Origin: Lachnospiraceae bacterium
GTDB taxonomy: Bacteria > Bacillota > Clostridia > Lachnospirales > Lachnospiraceae
Length of the DNA: 64,000 nt
Direction of reading: 5' to 3'
Assembly (NCBI GenBank): GCA_017433725.1
Contig: JAFRGQ010000083.1
Coordinates: 1 to 64,000 of the forward strand
This document shows positions 1 to 8,078 of this stretch, piece after piece (the first letter of the stretch is position 1; each line of letters begins with the position of its first letter). The notes under the pieces are model-generated. The model was not told the DNA's origin, ran no database searches, and worked only from the letters and a program-made list of their open reading frames with translations. Position numbers and translations under genes: made by a program.

Positions 1-386
1 AGTGGGAAGGCAGCCAGCTCAATAAGGCCAAGGAGATACTTGCATACGAGCTGACAACTCTTGTTCACGGCGAAGAGGAGGCTAAAAAGGCACAGGATGC
101 CGCGAAAGCACTTTTCGGCGGCGGCGCGAAGGCAGATATACCGACTGCAGTGCTTCACGACGAGGACTTCTCGGACGGAGAAATCGGTGTGATTCAGGCA
201 CTTGTAAAAGCCGGACTGGTCACTTCCAATGGCGAGGCGCGCCGTGCAATCACGCAGGGCGGCGTAAAGGTCAACGGGGAGAAGGTCGTAGACGTGTTCG
301 CGATGCTGAAGAAGGATGACATTGCGTCCGCGGAGACAGTGCTCCAGAGGGGCAAGAAAAACTTTAAGAAGCTTGTTGTGGAATAA
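1..386 (+). CDS. tyrS: Tyrosyl-tRNA synthetase, C-terminal part (5' end outside window)
   Basis: The reading frame is open from base 3 and ends with a TAA at 384-386. The last about 65 residues form an S4 RNA-binding domain: the stretch GEARRAITQGGVKVNGEKV is the classic S4 alpha-L core, and the end FKKLVVE is typical of bacterial TyrRS. The upstream residues (AKEILAYELTTLVHGEEEA) fit the linker that joins the Rossmann catalytic domain to the S4 domain in the TyrS family. The enzyme charges tRNA-Tyr with tyrosine in the cytoplasm. The HIGH and KMSKS motifs are not in the window, so the assignment rests on the C-terminus alone. No gene follows on this strand for nearly 500 bases. Confidence 0.88.
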   Translation, partial: WEGSQLNKAKEILAYELTTLVHGEEEAKKAQDAAKALFGGGAKADIPTAVLHDEDFSDGEIGVIQALVKAGLVTSNGEARRAITQGGVKVNGEKVVDVFAMLKKDDIASAETVLQRGKKNFKKLVVE

Positions 387-529
387 AGCAATTTGAATGC
401 TAAAACTGAATTTGTGGGGCTGTTGCATTAGGAAGTGTCGTTACATTATATGGCAGACATAGGATATATTGTCTGCCGTACATTGTAGCTTCGCCCTTAA
501 TGCGGCAGCCCTAATTAAGTTAAAGGCTC

Positions 530-565
530 ATACTTCCCACTTCATATATTTCAAGTGGGAAGTAT
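530..565. repeat. Inverted repeat (hairpin), ATACTTCCCACTT arms
   Basis: Perfect 13-bp arms at 530-542 and 553-565 around a 10-base loop. No T run follows, so it is not a typical intrinsic terminator. The arm sequence ATACTTCC is shared with the hairpins at 11574-11664 and with the tandem array at 32834-33164. Confidence 0.75.
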
Positions 566-709
566 AAGTTAATGGTATTTACTCGTAAAAACAGAGTACT
601 CCATCCGCACCTGCGTGCGAGCACGATATGCGGGCAGACTTTTGGCGTTGGAACCTTATGATTAGGTCGCCAAAAGCCGATTACGGATTGTTACGTGCTT
701 ACGCACTCT

Positions 710-758
710 CACTCAAGCAAGCTTGGTGTCAGAATGATACTTGGGGCACTGTAATCAT
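710..758 (+). repeat. 49-bp dispersed hairpin repeat, copy 1
   Basis: 45 of 49 bases match 47186-47234. The inner stem is CAAGC-AA-GCTTG here and CGAGC-AA-GCTCG in the other copy. That is a compensatory A-T to G-C change, which points to selection on RNA or DNA secondary structure. This copy lacks the left outer arm found at the second locus. Confidence 0.7.
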
Positions 759-873
759 CTTATTGTTGCTTTAAAGCATGAAAGAGAGTAAAGTAGACGG
801 TATGAGTGTCAGGCGAAAGCCGCACAAGGTCACTGAAAGAATGTGTGCTTGAAGATAGAGGGAGGAGATTATT

Positions 874-2070
874 ATGATTTCTGAGAAAATGAAAGGCTAC
901 GTAGCGAACAGCTCCGTCATCAGAGCTATGTTCGAGGAAGGCAAGAAGATGGCCGCCATCTACGGCGCAGATCATGTATATGACTTCAGTCTGGGTAACC
1001 CGAATGTACCGGCTCCCGGTGCTGTAAAAGATGCAATCATAGATATAGTTACTAACGAAGATCCTGTGCTCGTTCACGGATATATGAGCAACTCCGGTTT
1101 TGAAGATGTCCGCACAAAGATTGCGGAGCATCTGAACGCACAGTATGGCACATCCTACACATTCAATAATCTTGTCATGATCGTCGGCGCAGCGGGCGGC
1201 ATGAATGTCTTCTTCAAGACACTGTTAAACGCCGGTGATGAGGTCGTAACATTCAGCCCGTATTTCGGCGAATACCGCGCATATGTTTCGAATTTCGACG
1301 GAAAGTTGGTAGAAGTGCAGACAGACCCGGTCACATTTGAGCCGGATCCGAAAGCTCTCGCAGCTGCCGTTACTCCGAAGACGAAAGCGGTTATCCTGAA
1401 TTCTCCCAACAACCCGACCGGCGTTGTCTACTCTGAAGAATGTATCCGTGAGATCGCAAGACTTCTTGAGGATAAACAGAAGGAATACGGCACGACTATT
1501 TTTATTTTCTCGGATGAGCCTTACCGCGAGATTGTCTACGGAGAGTACAAGGTCCCGTGGATCCCGAACTACTACAGAAATACGGTAGTCGGTTACTCCT
1601 ACAGCAAGTCCCTCTCCCTTCCGGGTGAGCGTATCGGTTATCTGGTCCTGCCCTCCGAGATCGATGATGCGGAGGATATGATTTCAGCAGCAAATGTCGC
1701 GAACCGCATCCTCGGATTCGTAAACGCTCCGTCTCTGCAGCAGAGAGTCGTTGCCAAGTGCCTTAACGAGAAGACGGATGTCGATTTCTATGCGGAGAAC
1801 AGACAGATGCTGATGGATGGCCTGAGAGAAGCCGGATATACATTTGTTGAACCGCAGGGTGCTTTCTACCTCTGGCTGAAGTCTCCGGAGGAGGATGAGA
1901 AGGCGTTTGTAGCAAAGTGCAAGGAAAAACAGATCCTGATCGTTCCGGGCAGCAGCTTCGGATGTGCAGGATGGACACGCGTTGCATACTGTGTATCACA
2001 TGAGACTGTCAGAAACTCGCTCCCGGGCTTCAGAGAAGTCGCGGCTTCTTACGGACTGTGCGAGATGTGA
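874..2070 (+). CDS. PLP-dependent class I/II aminotransferase
   Basis: A 398-residue fold-type I aminotransferase, transferring an amino group between an amino acid and a 2-oxo acid in the cytoplasm. Visible motifs are NSPNNPTG (about 176-183), FSDEPYRE carrying the cofactor-binding Asp, the Schiff-base lysine in SYSKSLSLPGERIG (K245) and the phosphate-binding Arg after it. Length matches the aspartate-aminotransferase-like family. Start: ATG at 874 behind GGAGGAG. It lies 25 bases before hisC in the same direction, so the two are probably co-transcribed. The amino-acid substrate cannot be read from the sequence; aromatic amino acid or aspartate transamination are both possible. Confidence 0.88.
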   Translation: MISEKMKGYVANSSVIRAMFEEGKKMAAIYGADHVYDFSLGNPNVPAPGAVKDAIIDIVTNEDPVLVHGYMSNSGFEDVRTKIAEHLNAQYGTSYTFNNLVMIVGAAGGMNVFFKTLLNAGDEVVTFSPYFGEYRAYVSNFDGKLVEVQTDPVTFEPDPKALAAAVTPKTKAVILNSPNNPTGVVYSEECIREIARLLEDKQKEYGTTIFIFSDEPYREIVYGEYKVPWIPNYYRNTVVGYSYSKSLSLPGERIGYLVLPSEIDDAEDMISAANVANRILGFVNAPSLQQRVVAKCLNEKTDVDFYAENRQMLMDGLREAGYTFVEPQGAFYLWLKSPEEDEKAFVAKCKEKQILIVPGSSFGCAGWTRVAYCVSHETVRNSLPGFREVAASYGLCEM

Positions 2071-2095
2071 AGAATATATTCTAAGGGGAAATAGT

Positions 2096-3157
2096 ATGAG
2101 CTGGGAGAACAATGTCAGAAAAGTCGTTCCCTATACACCGGGTGAGCAGCCGAAGGTGAAGGACATCGTAAAGCTGAACACCAATGAAAATCCTTATCCG
2201 CCCTCGCCGCGCGTTGCGGAGGCGTTGAAATCACTGGATGTGAACCGTATGCGGCTCTATCCGGATCCTAAAATCGAGGATCTTGTACATGCCATAGCGA
2301 CAGTCTACGGACGCAAAGACGAGGAGGTATTCGTCGGGATCGGCTCCGACGACGTCCTTGCCATGCTTTTTATGACTTTTTTCAATTCGAATAAGCCGAT
2401 TTTGTTTCCGGACATAACCTACAGCTTTTATGATGTGTGGGCTGAAATGCTCCGCATACCGTATGTGACACAGCCGCTAGATGAGAATTTCCACATACGT
2501 GTTCAGGATTACAAAAAGGATAACGGCGGAATTGTTTTCCCGAATCCGAATGCTCCGACGGGGTCAGTCCTGGCACAGGAGGCTATAAAGGAGATCGTAA
2601 AAGCGAACCCCGACAGTATTGTCATTGTCGACGAAGCCTACGTGGATTTCGGAGCTGAGAGCGCTCTGCCGCTCATCGATAAATATGATAACGTGATCGT
2701 CACACAGACGTTTTCGAAGTCAAGATCTATGGCAGGACTTCGGGTAGGATATGCATTTGCTGCACCGAAGACGATTAAATACCTGAACGATGTAAAATAC
2801 AGCTTTAACTCTTACACCATGAACTATCCGGGGATCGTTCTGGGAACAGCCGAAGTTCTTGACACGGAGAACTTCAGGAAAAACTGTGCGAAAATCATGG
2901 ATACGCGCGCGAAGGCCGCCGTCCGTTTCCGGAAAATGGGCTTTACGCTGGAGGATTCCTTCTCAAACTTCCTGTTTGTCACGCATGAGAAAGTTTCGGC
3001 TAAAAGAATATTTGATTATCTGCGTGAGAATCACATCTTTGTGCGCTGGTTCAACAAGCCGAGAATCGACAATTATCTTCGTGTGACGATCGGTACGGAC
3101 GAGGAGATGGAGAAACTTTTTGCTGCTCTCGCAAAACTGCTTGAAACGGAAGCCTGA
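2096..3157 (+). CDS. hisC: Histidinol-phosphate aminotransferase (or close paralogue)
   Basis: The 353-residue protein starts at ATG 2096 behind AAGGGGAA; a longer in-frame ORF begins at 1964 but overlaps the previous gene and has no ribosome site. HisC hallmarks: KLNTNENPYPPSP near the N-terminus, VDEAYVDFG, and the PLP lysine in TQTFSKSRSMAGLRVGY (K208). The family converts imidazole-acetol phosphate plus glutamate to histidinol phosphate in histidine synthesis. No other his gene is present in the window, and HisC-like enzymes can also act on phenylpyruvate or threonine phosphate, so the true substrate is not certain. Confidence 0.82.
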   Translation: MSWENNVRKVVPYTPGEQPKVKDIVKLNTNENPYPPSPRVAEALKSLDVNRMRLYPDPKIEDLVHAIATVYGRKDEEVFVGIGSDDVLAMLFMTFFNSNKPILFPDITYSFYDVWAEMLRIPYVTQPLDENFHIRVQDYKKDNGGIVFPNPNAPTGSVLAQEAIKEIVKANPDSIVIVDEAYVDFGAESALPLIDKYDNVIVTQTFSKSRSMAGLRVGYAFAAPKTIKYLNDVKYSFNSYTMNYPGIVLGTAEVLDTENFRKNCAKIMDTRAKAAVRFRKMGFTLEDSFSNFLFVTHEKVSAKRIFDYLRENHIFVRWFNKPRIDNYLRVTIGTDEEMEKLFAALAKLLETEA

Positions 3158-3252
3158 AATTGGTATACTCGCATACGTGCGCTGAGAGTTCAATCTCCTG
3201 CTGAGACGAAGAGAAGCAGGTACAGGTATCAGTTCGGGATACGGGAGGTTTT

Positions 3253-3741
3253 ATGCAGATTGTTGTAGATTGGGTACAGGCGAATCTTGGTTTCTTACCG
3301 CCGCAGGCTTTGGTGGTTATCTGTTCGATGCTGCCGCTCATCGAATTGCGTGGAGGAATTCCGCTCGCGAGAATTCTTATGCTGCCTCTATGGCAGGCGA
3401 TATTTTTCTCGGTATTGGGTAATATCATTCCGATACCGTTCATCCTTCTGTTCATTGAGAGGATATTTGACTGGATGAGACCGACCAAGCTGTTCGGCGG
3501 AATCGTTAAAAAACTGGAGGCGAGAGCACTTTCCAAGTCGGAAGGGATTCAGAGGGCTGAATTCATGGGACTTATGCTGTTCGTCGGAATCCCGTTGCCG
3601 GGAACCGGCGGATGGACAGGGGCGCTGGCGGCGTCACTGCTGAAAATTGATATAAAGAAGGCGTCTCTTGCAATCCTTCTCGGTATCGCGCTTGCCGCGA
3701 CGATCATGTCGCTGATTTCATACGGCATGTTCCAGATGTAA
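3253..3741 (+). CDS. Small multi-drug export family membrane protein (COG2426-like)
   Basis: A 162-residue hydrophobic protein with about four membrane segments. The motif PLIELRGGIPLARIL near residue 35 and the second block VGIPLPGTGGWTGALAASLL are the signature of the COG2426 family, annotated as putative small multi-drug export protein; its biochemical function is not well established. Start: ATG at 3253 after GGGAGG. It stands 95 bases after hisC and is followed directly by a strong terminator, so it is the last gene of this group. The transport substrate is unknown. Confidence 0.78.
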   Translation: MQIVVDWVQANLGFLPPQALVVICSMLPLIELRGGIPLARILMLPLWQAIFFSVLGNIIPIPFILLFIERIFDWMRPTKLFGGIVKKLEARALSKSEGIQRAEFMGLMLFVGIPLPGTGGWTGALAASLLKIDIKKASLAILLGIALAATIMSLISYGMFQM

Positions 3742-3756
3742 AATTATAATGAGAGA

Positions 3757-3800
3757 AAAAGAACCGGTGTGGGGGATATCATCCCGCACCGGTTCTTTTT
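3757..3800 (+). terminator. Rho-independent terminator
   Basis: Long stem AAGAACCGGTG...CACCGGTTCTT closed by GGGGGATATCATCCC and followed by T5. It lies 15 bases after the stop of the 3253-3741 gene. The stem is nearly symmetrical but the T run is only on the + strand. Confidence 0.9.
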
Positions 3801-3897
3801 GCATAGAGGTATAATTCGCCATAGAGAATATGGTCGGTGTGGGGTATAATATTAAGTACGGGAAGTTTGTGTGAATATCGGAAGTAAGGAGCAATCT

Positions 3898-4854
3898 ATG
3901 GAAACAGTATGGAAAATAGCGATCCCTGTCGTGACAGTCGCAGCTGCCGCGGGTGCGGCGGGGGTTTCCGGATACAGGATGATGGAAGGATTTCTGAGAC
4001 GTCATGAACCGTATGCGGATGATCCGCCGGCTGATGAAGAGTACACAACTTCTTCGTATCACAAGGCGTATCTTGACGGATTGAAATACAATGATGACAT
4101 TGAGGCAGAGGACTGGACCATCACGTCGAAGGACGGGCTGAAGCTCGCAGCGTCCTATATCCCTGCAGAGGGCAATGCCGTGCGCAACATTATTCTCTGC
4201 CACGGATACCACAGCTCAGGTAGAAAGGATTTCAGCGGAATTCTTCAGTATTACCATGAGAACGGGGCAAATCTGCTGATGATCGAGGAGAGAGCCCACC
4301 GCAGAAGCGAGGGTGAATATCTGACTATGGGAATCCGCGAGAGTGAAGATATTGCACTTTGGAGCCGGGAGATGGTCAGAAAACTCGGGGATGAGCTCCC
4401 GCTGTATCTGCATGGCGTATCCATGGGTGCGGCTTCTGTCCTGATGGCAGAGGGAGAGAATCTGCCGGAAAATCTCGTCGGAGTTATTGCTGACTGCGGC
4501 TTTACGGATCCGCTGGATATTGCAAAAGATGTCATGATGAAAAATTTGGGCGCCGTGACATATGTTGCGCTTCCCATCATTAATTTCTGGGCAAAGAAAA
4601 AGACAGGGCTGTCGCTTGATGACAAATCCGCGACGGAGATCCTGAGGACTGCAAAACATCCGGTACTGTTCATACACGGGACGGGAGATGATTTTGTTCC
4701 TGTCCACATGACGATTAAGAATTATCATGCGTGCGCGGCTCCGAAGAGGATCTGCCTTGTGGACGGCGCAACGCACGCGATGTCCTGGTATTTTGATACT
4801 GCGAAATACAAGAGGGCGCTGGAAAGCTTTTTTGCGGATTTTGAAAGGAGGTAA
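3898..4854 (+). CDS. Alpha/beta hydrolase, membrane-anchored
   Basis: A 318-residue serine hydrolase. Residues 7-27 form an N-terminal hydrophobic segment, suggesting a membrane anchor or signal. The core shows the oxyanion block LCHGYHSSGRKDF, the nucleophile elbow GVSMGAAS, the acid in HGTGDDFVP and the catalytic His in DGATHAMSW. This matches the family of extracytoplasmic hydrolases related to B. subtilis YqkD and to prolyl-oligopeptidase-like proteins. Start: ATG 3898 has AAGGAG six bases upstream; a GTG at 3871 is in frame but has no such site. The end lies two bases from the uppS-like gene whose ribosome site it contains, so the two are translationally close. Substrate unknown. Confidence 0.82.
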   Translation: METVWKIAIPVVTVAAAAGAAGVSGYRMMEGFLRRHEPYADDPPADEEYTTSSYHKAYLDGLKYNDDIEAEDWTITSKDGLKLAASYIPAEGNAVRNIILCHGYHSSGRKDFSGILQYYHENGANLLMIEERAHRRSEGEYLTMGIRESEDIALWSREMVRKLGDELPLYLHGVSMGAASVLMAEGENLPENLVGVIADCGFTDPLDIAKDVMMKNLGAVTYVALPIINFWAKKKTGLSLDDKSATEILRTAKHPVLFIHGTGDDFVPVHMTIKNYHACAAPKRICLVDGATHAMSWYFDTAKYKRALESFFADFERR

Positions 4855-4856
4855 CC

Positions 4857-5561
4857 ATGGGAGAAAACAGAGTGAGACACCTTGGTGTCATAATGGATGG
4901 GAACAGGCGTTGGGCGCGTCAGCATATGTTTACGTCTGTTATGCGCGGACATGAAAAAGGAGTGGATACCTTTATGGACCTGTGTACATGGTGCCAGGAT
5001 GAAGGAATTCCGTATCTGACAGTCTATGCCTTCTCCACGGAGAACTGGGAGAGAAGCCAGGAGGAAGTAGCCAGTCTTTTCAAACTCATGGAGAAATTCT
5101 TTACGGAAGAGGTCCATACCTGTATCGAGCGCGATATTCGGGTCGTTGTCGTCGGAAATCTTTCAAGGTTAGATGATGAATCAAAGGGGATTATCCGCAA
5201 AGCGGAGGAAATGACAGCACACTGCAGCAATCTACTCGTCCAGATCGCAATCAGTTACGGAGGAAGGGATGAGATCCTCAGAGCCGTAAAGCAGTATGCA
5301 AGCGAGGTGGCTGCGGGACTCAGGGATCCGGACCGCCTGACGGAAGCGGAATTTGCTTCATATCTCGATACGGACGGTGTTCCGGATATTGATCTGGTGA
5401 TTCGCACCGGAGGAAATCGAAGACTTTCGAATTTCTTCCCCTGGCAGACAGTTTACTCAGAGATCTGGTTCACGGATGTTTTGTGGCCGGATTTCTCCAG
5501 GGCGGATATGAAGAAAGCCCTGGATTATTATGAGACGATTCAGATCAATAAAGGGAAATGA
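4857..5561 (+). CDS. uppS: Isoprenyl (cis-prenyl) transferase, UppS-like
   Basis: A 234-residue cis-prenyltransferase. HLGVIMDGNRRWAR carries the catalytic Asp (about residue 14), FSTENWERSQEEV is the substrate-binding block, and RTGGNRRLSNFFPWQ plus WFTDVLWPDF form the C-terminal active-site block. Family members condense isopentenyl diphosphate in cis onto an allylic starter, making undecaprenyl diphosphate for wall synthesis. Here the usual RTSGE of the fifth motif reads RTGGN, and the protein is slightly short, so it may be a paralogue with another chain length rather than the essential UppS. Ribosome site GGAGG overlaps the stop of the hydrolase. A trans-polyprenyl synthase follows 100 bases later. 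Confidence 0.85.
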   Translation: MGENRVRHLGVIMDGNRRWARQHMFTSVMRGHEKGVDTFMDLCTWCQDEGIPYLTVYAFSTENWERSQEEVASLFKLMEKFFTEEVHTCIERDIRVVVVGNLSRLDDESKGIIRKAEEMTAHCSNLLVQIAISYGGRDEILRAVKQYASEVAAGLRDPDRLTEAEFASYLDTDGVPDIDLVIRTGGNRRLSNFFPWQTVYSEIWFTDVLWPDFSRADMKKALDYYETIQINKGK

Positions 5562-5623
5562 TACGGATGCACAAGGATTGGGACTGGAGTTATCTCAGCT
5601 GACACAGACACGAATCCTGTGTA

Positions 5624-5645
5624 AAGTCTCGCGAGAGGGACTTGA
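5624..5645. repeat. Short palindromic element, TTCAAGTC family
   Basis: Reading the minus strand gives TTCAAGTCCCTCTCGCGAG followed by ACTT. The AAGTC/GACTT arms and flanks match elements at 7141-7172, 10660-10729 and 40076-40136. It lies between the two prenyltransferase genes. Confidence 0.5.
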
Positions 5646-5660
5646 ATAGGGAGGGGAAAT

Positions 5661-6812
5661 ATGGCACAGAAAAAAATAGCGAAAGAACTCGCGGCATTCT
5701 CAACATTCTACAGTGATTCCCTGAACCGACTGACGAAAAAGACCAATGCCTACAATAAGATATTGCGAAAGGAGCCGAATCCTATTATCCGACCTTTCCG
5801 TGAGGATCTTGCGGACCTCAACACGGGCGGTAAAATGCTGCGGGGCATGCTGGTCAATCTCGGATACCAGATTGCCGTCCATATGAACGGGGAGGCGGCC
5901 TGCAATGCGGCGGAGAGCGATATGCTGGCGCTTGCATTTGAAATCTTCCAGACGGGCGTGCTGGTACATGATGACATTATTGACAACGCCGGCACCCGCC
6001 GCGGAAAGATCACCGTGCACCGCAGATATGAACACAGATTGAATGTGCGTGAGACAAAAATGGTAGCAGCAGGAGAGAAGCCCGGAAATCTGGCGAAATC
6101 CGCAGCGATCTGTGTCGGTGATCTCGGGATATACTATGCCAACAAACAGATCGTCGACAATTACGCGCAAAATGAGCATCTGGCGGCACTTATCGGTTAT
6201 TTTGATGATATCGTGCTCCAGACGATCCGCGGTGAACTGCTCGACGTTGTACTTCCCTATGAAATTCAGGATGACAAGTACAGTCCCGAGGAGAAGAAAA
6301 AACTGCTTGAAAAGTCCATCTGGGATATTTATTATCTCAAGACAGCCGGGTATTCCGTAATCGGGCCTCTTCATCTGGGCATGATCCTGGGCGGTGCGGA
6401 TGAGAAGCAGATGAAAGCGCTCGACCGTGTTGCCGAGGACATCGGAATTGCATACCAGATCATGGATGACATTCTCGGAGTCTTCGCAGATCCCGAGAAA
6501 CTCGGTAAGGACGTCGGGTCCGACATAACGGAATTCAAGCAGACGATTCTTTACATGTACGTGTGTACCATGAAACCGGAGTATGAGGAAGAACTGCTTC
6601 AGATTTACGGCAAAAAGAGGATCAGCGACGCGGAGCTTGATGAGGTCCAGAGAATATTCCGGGAATCCGGAGCGCTGGCATACGCACAGGAGATGCTGGG
6701 CGACTGCTTCGAGCGCGCCGAGAAGAGACTTGCCCGGATCAAGGGTATGAGCAAGGAGGATAAGGCGATCCTGCGCGGGTTCATTACTTACTGTAAGGGC
6801 AGGAGAAAATAA
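5661..6812 (+). CDS. Polyprenyl synthetase (trans-prenyl diphosphate synthase)
   Basis: A 383-residue protein of the all-alpha trans-prenyltransferase family. The first aspartate-rich motif is in LVHDDIIDNAGTRRGK; the second is in YQIMDDILGVFADPEKLGK, followed by VGSDITEFKQT. It condenses allylic diphosphates with isopentenyl diphosphate to give geranyl-, farnesyl-, geranylgeranyl- or longer trans-prenyl diphosphates. It is about 60-80 residues longer than a typical IspA, with extra N-terminal residues (about 1-45) and a longer tail. The ORF starts at ATG 5661 behind GGGAGGGG. Neighbouring a cis-prenyltransferase, it could provide the starter for that enzyme. Chain length cannot be predicted safely. 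Confidence 0.85.
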   Translation: MAQKKIAKELAAFSTFYSDSLNRLTKKTNAYNKILRKEPNPIIRPFREDLADLNTGGKMLRGMLVNLGYQIAVHMNGEAACNAAESDMLALAFEIFQTGVLVHDDIIDNAGTRRGKITVHRRYEHRLNVRETKMVAAGEKPGNLAKSAAICVGDLGIYYANKQIVDNYAQNEHLAALIGYFDDIVLQTIRGELLDVVLPYEIQDDKYSPEEKKKLLEKSIWDIYYLKTAGYSVIGPLHLGMILGGADEKQMKALDRVAEDIGIAYQIMDDILGVFADPEKLGKDVGSDITEFKQTILYMYVCTMKPEYEEELLQIYGKKRISDAELDEVQRIFRESGALAYAQEMLGDCFERAEKRLARIKGMSKEDKAILRGFITYCKGRRK

Positions 6813-6957
6813 GGAACAGTCAGATGGCATGACGGAATACGAAAGAGTGCGGCTCTCACGGTTATGGGTCGTTGCTCTTTGAGGTCAGCGCGGAGATTTT
6901 CGCTTTACATTCGGATTGACCGGTCGTATAATTACGTTCATCGATAAAGAGACTGAC

Positions 6958-7004
6958 AAAGGGGTCAGATTTCCGGAAAAAGTTCCGGGAATCCGGCCCT
7001 TTTT
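6958..7004 (+). terminator. Probable Rho-independent terminator
   Basis: Imperfect stem AAGGGGTCAGATTTCCGG against TTCCGGGAATCCGGCCCTT, followed by T5. It would end transcripts from the prenyltransferase pair. Confidence 0.65.
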
Positions 7005-7140
7005 GCATTTTCCGCCGCGCTATTGTATTCACGATAAAGAAGAGGAAGAACAAAACCCATTGTCCGTTTCCTCTCTCATGTGTTACTATGAACGGGAATT
7101 TTTCATAGAACCATACCTGTAAATTGTTCTCCGGGATTCG

Positions 7141-7172
7141 AGGTTCAGGTCCCGCTTGCGGGACCCGGCGTA
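7141..7172 (+). repeat. Short palindromic element, TTCAAGTC family
   Basis: Contains the perfect inverted repeat GGTCCCG-CTTG-CGGGACC. Its extended form, GGTTCAGGTCCCG...CGGGACCCGGCGTAGG, aligns base for base with the element at 40081-40113. Stem positions differ in a compensatory way between the two. Confidence 0.6.
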
Positions 7173-7211
7173 GGACTCCGGAAACAAAACAGAATGTAAG
7201 AGGAGGACAGA

Positions 7212-8063
7212 ATGCACTTCACGAAAATGCACGGCATCGGCAACGATTATGTATATGTTGACTGTACAAAAGAACAGGTAAAAGACCCCGAAGCGGTCGC
7301 GAAATATGTGAGCGATCGCCATTTCGGCATCGGCTCGGACGGTCTTATCCTGATCAAGCCATCGGACATCGCGGACTTCGAGATGGATATGTACAATGCG
7401 GACGGAAGCCGCGGCAAGATGTGCGGGAACGGCATCCGCTGCGTCGGAAAGTATGTGTACGATCACGGCCTTACGGATAAGACAACGGTGAAGATCGCAA
7501 CGGGATCCGGAATCAAGACGCTTGTTCTGACAGTTGAGAACGGCAAGGTCGCTCTCGTTCGTGTAAACATGGGCGAAGCTATTCTGAATCCGGACGACAT
7601 ACCGGTCAGGCTGAGCGATGAGAGCGGCAAAAGTGCAGTGGACACCATACTTAACGTCGATGGAGCAGACTACCGTGTTACCTGTGTATCCATGGGAAAT
7701 CCGCACTGCATAACGTTTACGGAAAGTCAGGATGACGTGGAAAATCTCGAGATTGAGAAGATCGGCCCGAAGTTCGAGAATCATGAAGTGTTCCCGGACC
7801 GTGTCAACACAGAATTCGTTTACGCGCAGGACGAACACAACATCCGTATGCGCGTCTGGGAGCGCGGCAGCGGAGAGACATGGGCCTGTGGGACCGGAGC
7901 GTGCGCCACTGCGGTGGCTGCAATCCTGTGCGGCAAGGCACAGAGCCCGGTGACGATACATCTGAACGGCGGAGATCTCTTTATCGAATGGAATCAGGAG
8001 GAAAATATCGTCTTCATGACAGGGCCCGCAACGGAGGTATTCGAGGGCGATATTGATCTGTGA
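7212..8063 (+). CDS. dapF: Diaminopimelate epimerase
   Basis: A 283-residue enzyme that converts LL-diaminopimelate to the meso form, for lysine and peptidoglycan. The N-terminus MHFTKMHGIGNDYVYVD is typical. The two catalytic cysteines are visible: C71 in MCGNGIRC and C226 in WACGTGACATA. Start: ATG 7212 behind AGGAGGA. dapL follows 15 bases after its stop, so the two form an operon covering the last steps of the diaminopimelate-aminotransferase lysine route. Confidence 0.97.
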   Translation: MHFTKMHGIGNDYVYVDCTKEQVKDPEAVAKYVSDRHFGIGSDGLILIKPSDIADFEMDMYNADGSRGKMCGNGIRCVGKYVYDHGLTDKTTVKIATGSGIKTLVLTVENGKVALVRVNMGEAILNPDDIPVRLSDESGKSAVDTILNVDGADYRVTCVSMGNPHCITFTESQDDVENLEIEKIGPKFENHEVFPDRVNTEFVYAQDEHNIRMRVWERGSGETWACGTGACATAVAAILCGKAQSPVTIHLNGGDLFIEWNQEENIVFMTGPATEVFEGDIDL

Positions 8064-8078
8064 CAGGAGGTATACACG

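Larger units (their letters stand above)
387..873 (+). other. Intergenic region with three hairpins, no gene
   Basis: I see no coding sequence here. It contains a 13-bp-stem hairpin (530-565), a 9-bp-stem hairpin (639-676, arms CTTTTGGCG/CGCCAAAAG) and one copy of a 49-bp repeat (710-758) that recurs at 47186-47234. None of the stems is followed by a convincing T run, so the tyrS terminator is not obvious. The ribosome site GGAGGAG for the next gene sits just before 874. Confidence 0.6.
6813..7211 (+). other. Intergenic region with terminator and palindrome, no gene
   Basis: No convincing gene. A terminator-like hairpin lies at 6958-7004, and a palindrome of the TTCAAGTC family at 7141-7172. 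A weak hairpin around TTCTATGAA/TTCATAGAA occurs near 7085-7110. The dapF ribosome site AGGAGGA is at its 3' end. Confidence 0.6.

Noticed and set aside
387-873. tRNA or other stable RNA gene after tyrS
   Set aside because: No cloverleaf with a TTC-arm and CCA-type end could be drawn; the stems present are simple hairpins.
4857-5561. Pseudogene call for the uppS-like gene because of the RTGGN change
   Set aside because: All other active-site blocks are intact and the frame is complete, so a functional paralogue is more likely.
5700-6830. Minus-strand 376-codon ORF
   Set aside because: It mirrors the polyprenyl synthetase gene, which has intact family motifs on the other strand.
6916-7122. 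68-codon + strand ORF in the gap before dapF
   Set aside because: It runs across a terminator hairpin and has no ribosome site.
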